A stretch of 6,434 nucleotides of DNA from contig JBLHOC010000168.1 of assembly GCA_047620825.1 (NCBI GenBank), positions 1 through 6,434 of the forward strand. Direction: 5' to 3'. Position numbers and translations under genes: made by a program. Of the stretch, positions 6,077 through 6,434 are shown one piece after another. Numbering within the stretch: the first letter of the stretch is position 1; every line of letters begins with the position of its first letter. The notes beneath the pieces were generated by a model, which saw only the letters and a list, made by a program, of their open reading frames with translations, was not told the DNA's origin and did not search any database. This DNA is from UBA987 sp047620825. GTDB lineage: Bacteria; Bacteroidota; Bacteroidia; NS11-12g; UBA9320.

Positions 6077-6434
6077 GCCTGAAAGTCAATTTTTAATGAT
6101 TAATGTTTAGTTTTTAATGTAGGTCTATTATCTCTGTTCTATTTTCTTTTCTCTCATATATGTTAAACCCTAACTCCTAATGGCTAATTCCTAATCCCTT
6201 GTGGCTAATGCCTGAAAGTCAATTTTTAATGATTAATGTTTAGTTTTTAATGTAGGTCTATTATCTCTGTTCTATTTTCTTTTCTCTCATATGTTAATCC
6301 CTAACTCCTAATGGCTAATCCCTAGTGGCTAATGCCTGAAAGTCAATTTTTAATGATTAATGTTTAGTTTTAATGTAGGTCTATTATCTCTGTTCTATTT
6401 TCTTTTCTCTCATATGTTAATCCCTAACTCCTAA
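6077..6434. repeat. Tandem satellite, 124-133 bp unit, three copies, last one cut by the window edge
   Basis: Counting units from GCCTGAAAGTC, the copies are 6077-6209 (133 bases), 6210-6333 (124 bases) and 6334 to the window edge (101 bases seen). About the first 80 bases are identical in copies 1 and 2, and copy 3 lacks one T in a T-run. Copies differ mainly in their ends: copy 1 has an extra TA and one extra 7-base subunit, which accounts for the 9-base difference. Both strands are full of stops, so the array is non-coding. Near-identity implies recent amplification or gene conversion. A CRISPR array is excluded because the whole period is conserved and there are no unique spacers. Confidence 0.9.
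6163..6211. repeat. Heptamer tract CTAATNN within satellite copy 1
   Basis: Seven heptamers run in perfect 7-base register: TTAAACC, then variants of CTAATNN ending with CTAATGC at 6205-6211. Equivalent tracts are at 6294-6335 (six heptamers) and from 6417 to the window edge. The 7-bp change between copies 1 and 2 is exactly one heptamer, as expected from replication slippage. Confidence 0.75.

Noticed and set aside
6077..6434. CRISPR array
   Set aside because: The entire 124-133 bp period is conserved, with no short repeat plus unique spacers and no cas genes nearby.

Overview
This window looks like chromosomal DNA of a Bacteroidota bacterium, probably of the Flavobacteriia/Cytophagia type. 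The evidence is AT-rich DNA, Bacteroidota-style -7 promoter boxes (TAnnTTTG) placed almost directly before start codons, weak Shine-Dalgarno sites, short signal peptides ending in ...FAQ or ...FSQ, and a lipoprotein whose Cys is followed by Lys-Asp-Asp, as in surface-export signals of this phylum. No genus can be named from the sequence.

Layout. Positions 1-2659 hold a minus-strand cluster of exported or envelope proteins. In transcription order it contains a frameshifted secreted protein of unknown family that runs in frame into a small YwbE/DUF2196 protein, a lipoprotein arylsulfatase-type enzyme, and the N-terminal part of an exported alpha/beta hydrolase that leaves the window at base 1. 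Positions 2660-3247 have no gene but hold a dense set of nested inverted repeats, which looks like a mobile or dispersed intergenic element. Positions 3248-5038 (minus) are a complete, conserved lepA (elongation factor 4). A 116-base divergent promoter region follows, then a plus-strand class I SAM-dependent methyltransferase (5155-5946) with a likely terminator. The last 360 bases are a nested satellite: a 124-133 bp unit in three copies (the last cut by the window edge), each ending in a run of CTAATNN-like heptamers, with a decayed partial copy in front.

How the genes fit together. The sulfatase, the hydrolase and the frameshifted secreted protein share strand, close spacing and export signals, so they may be cotranscribed and act outside the cytoplasm, perhaps on sulfated or esterified compounds. 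No substrate can be read from the sequence. lepA and the methyltransferase are divergently transcribed and need not be related. I see no complete novel defence or mobile system. The points most worth a second look are the signal-peptide frameshift and YwbE fusion, the structured 2.7-3.15 kb element, the heptamer satellite, and a perfect inverted repeat over the hydrolase start codon.
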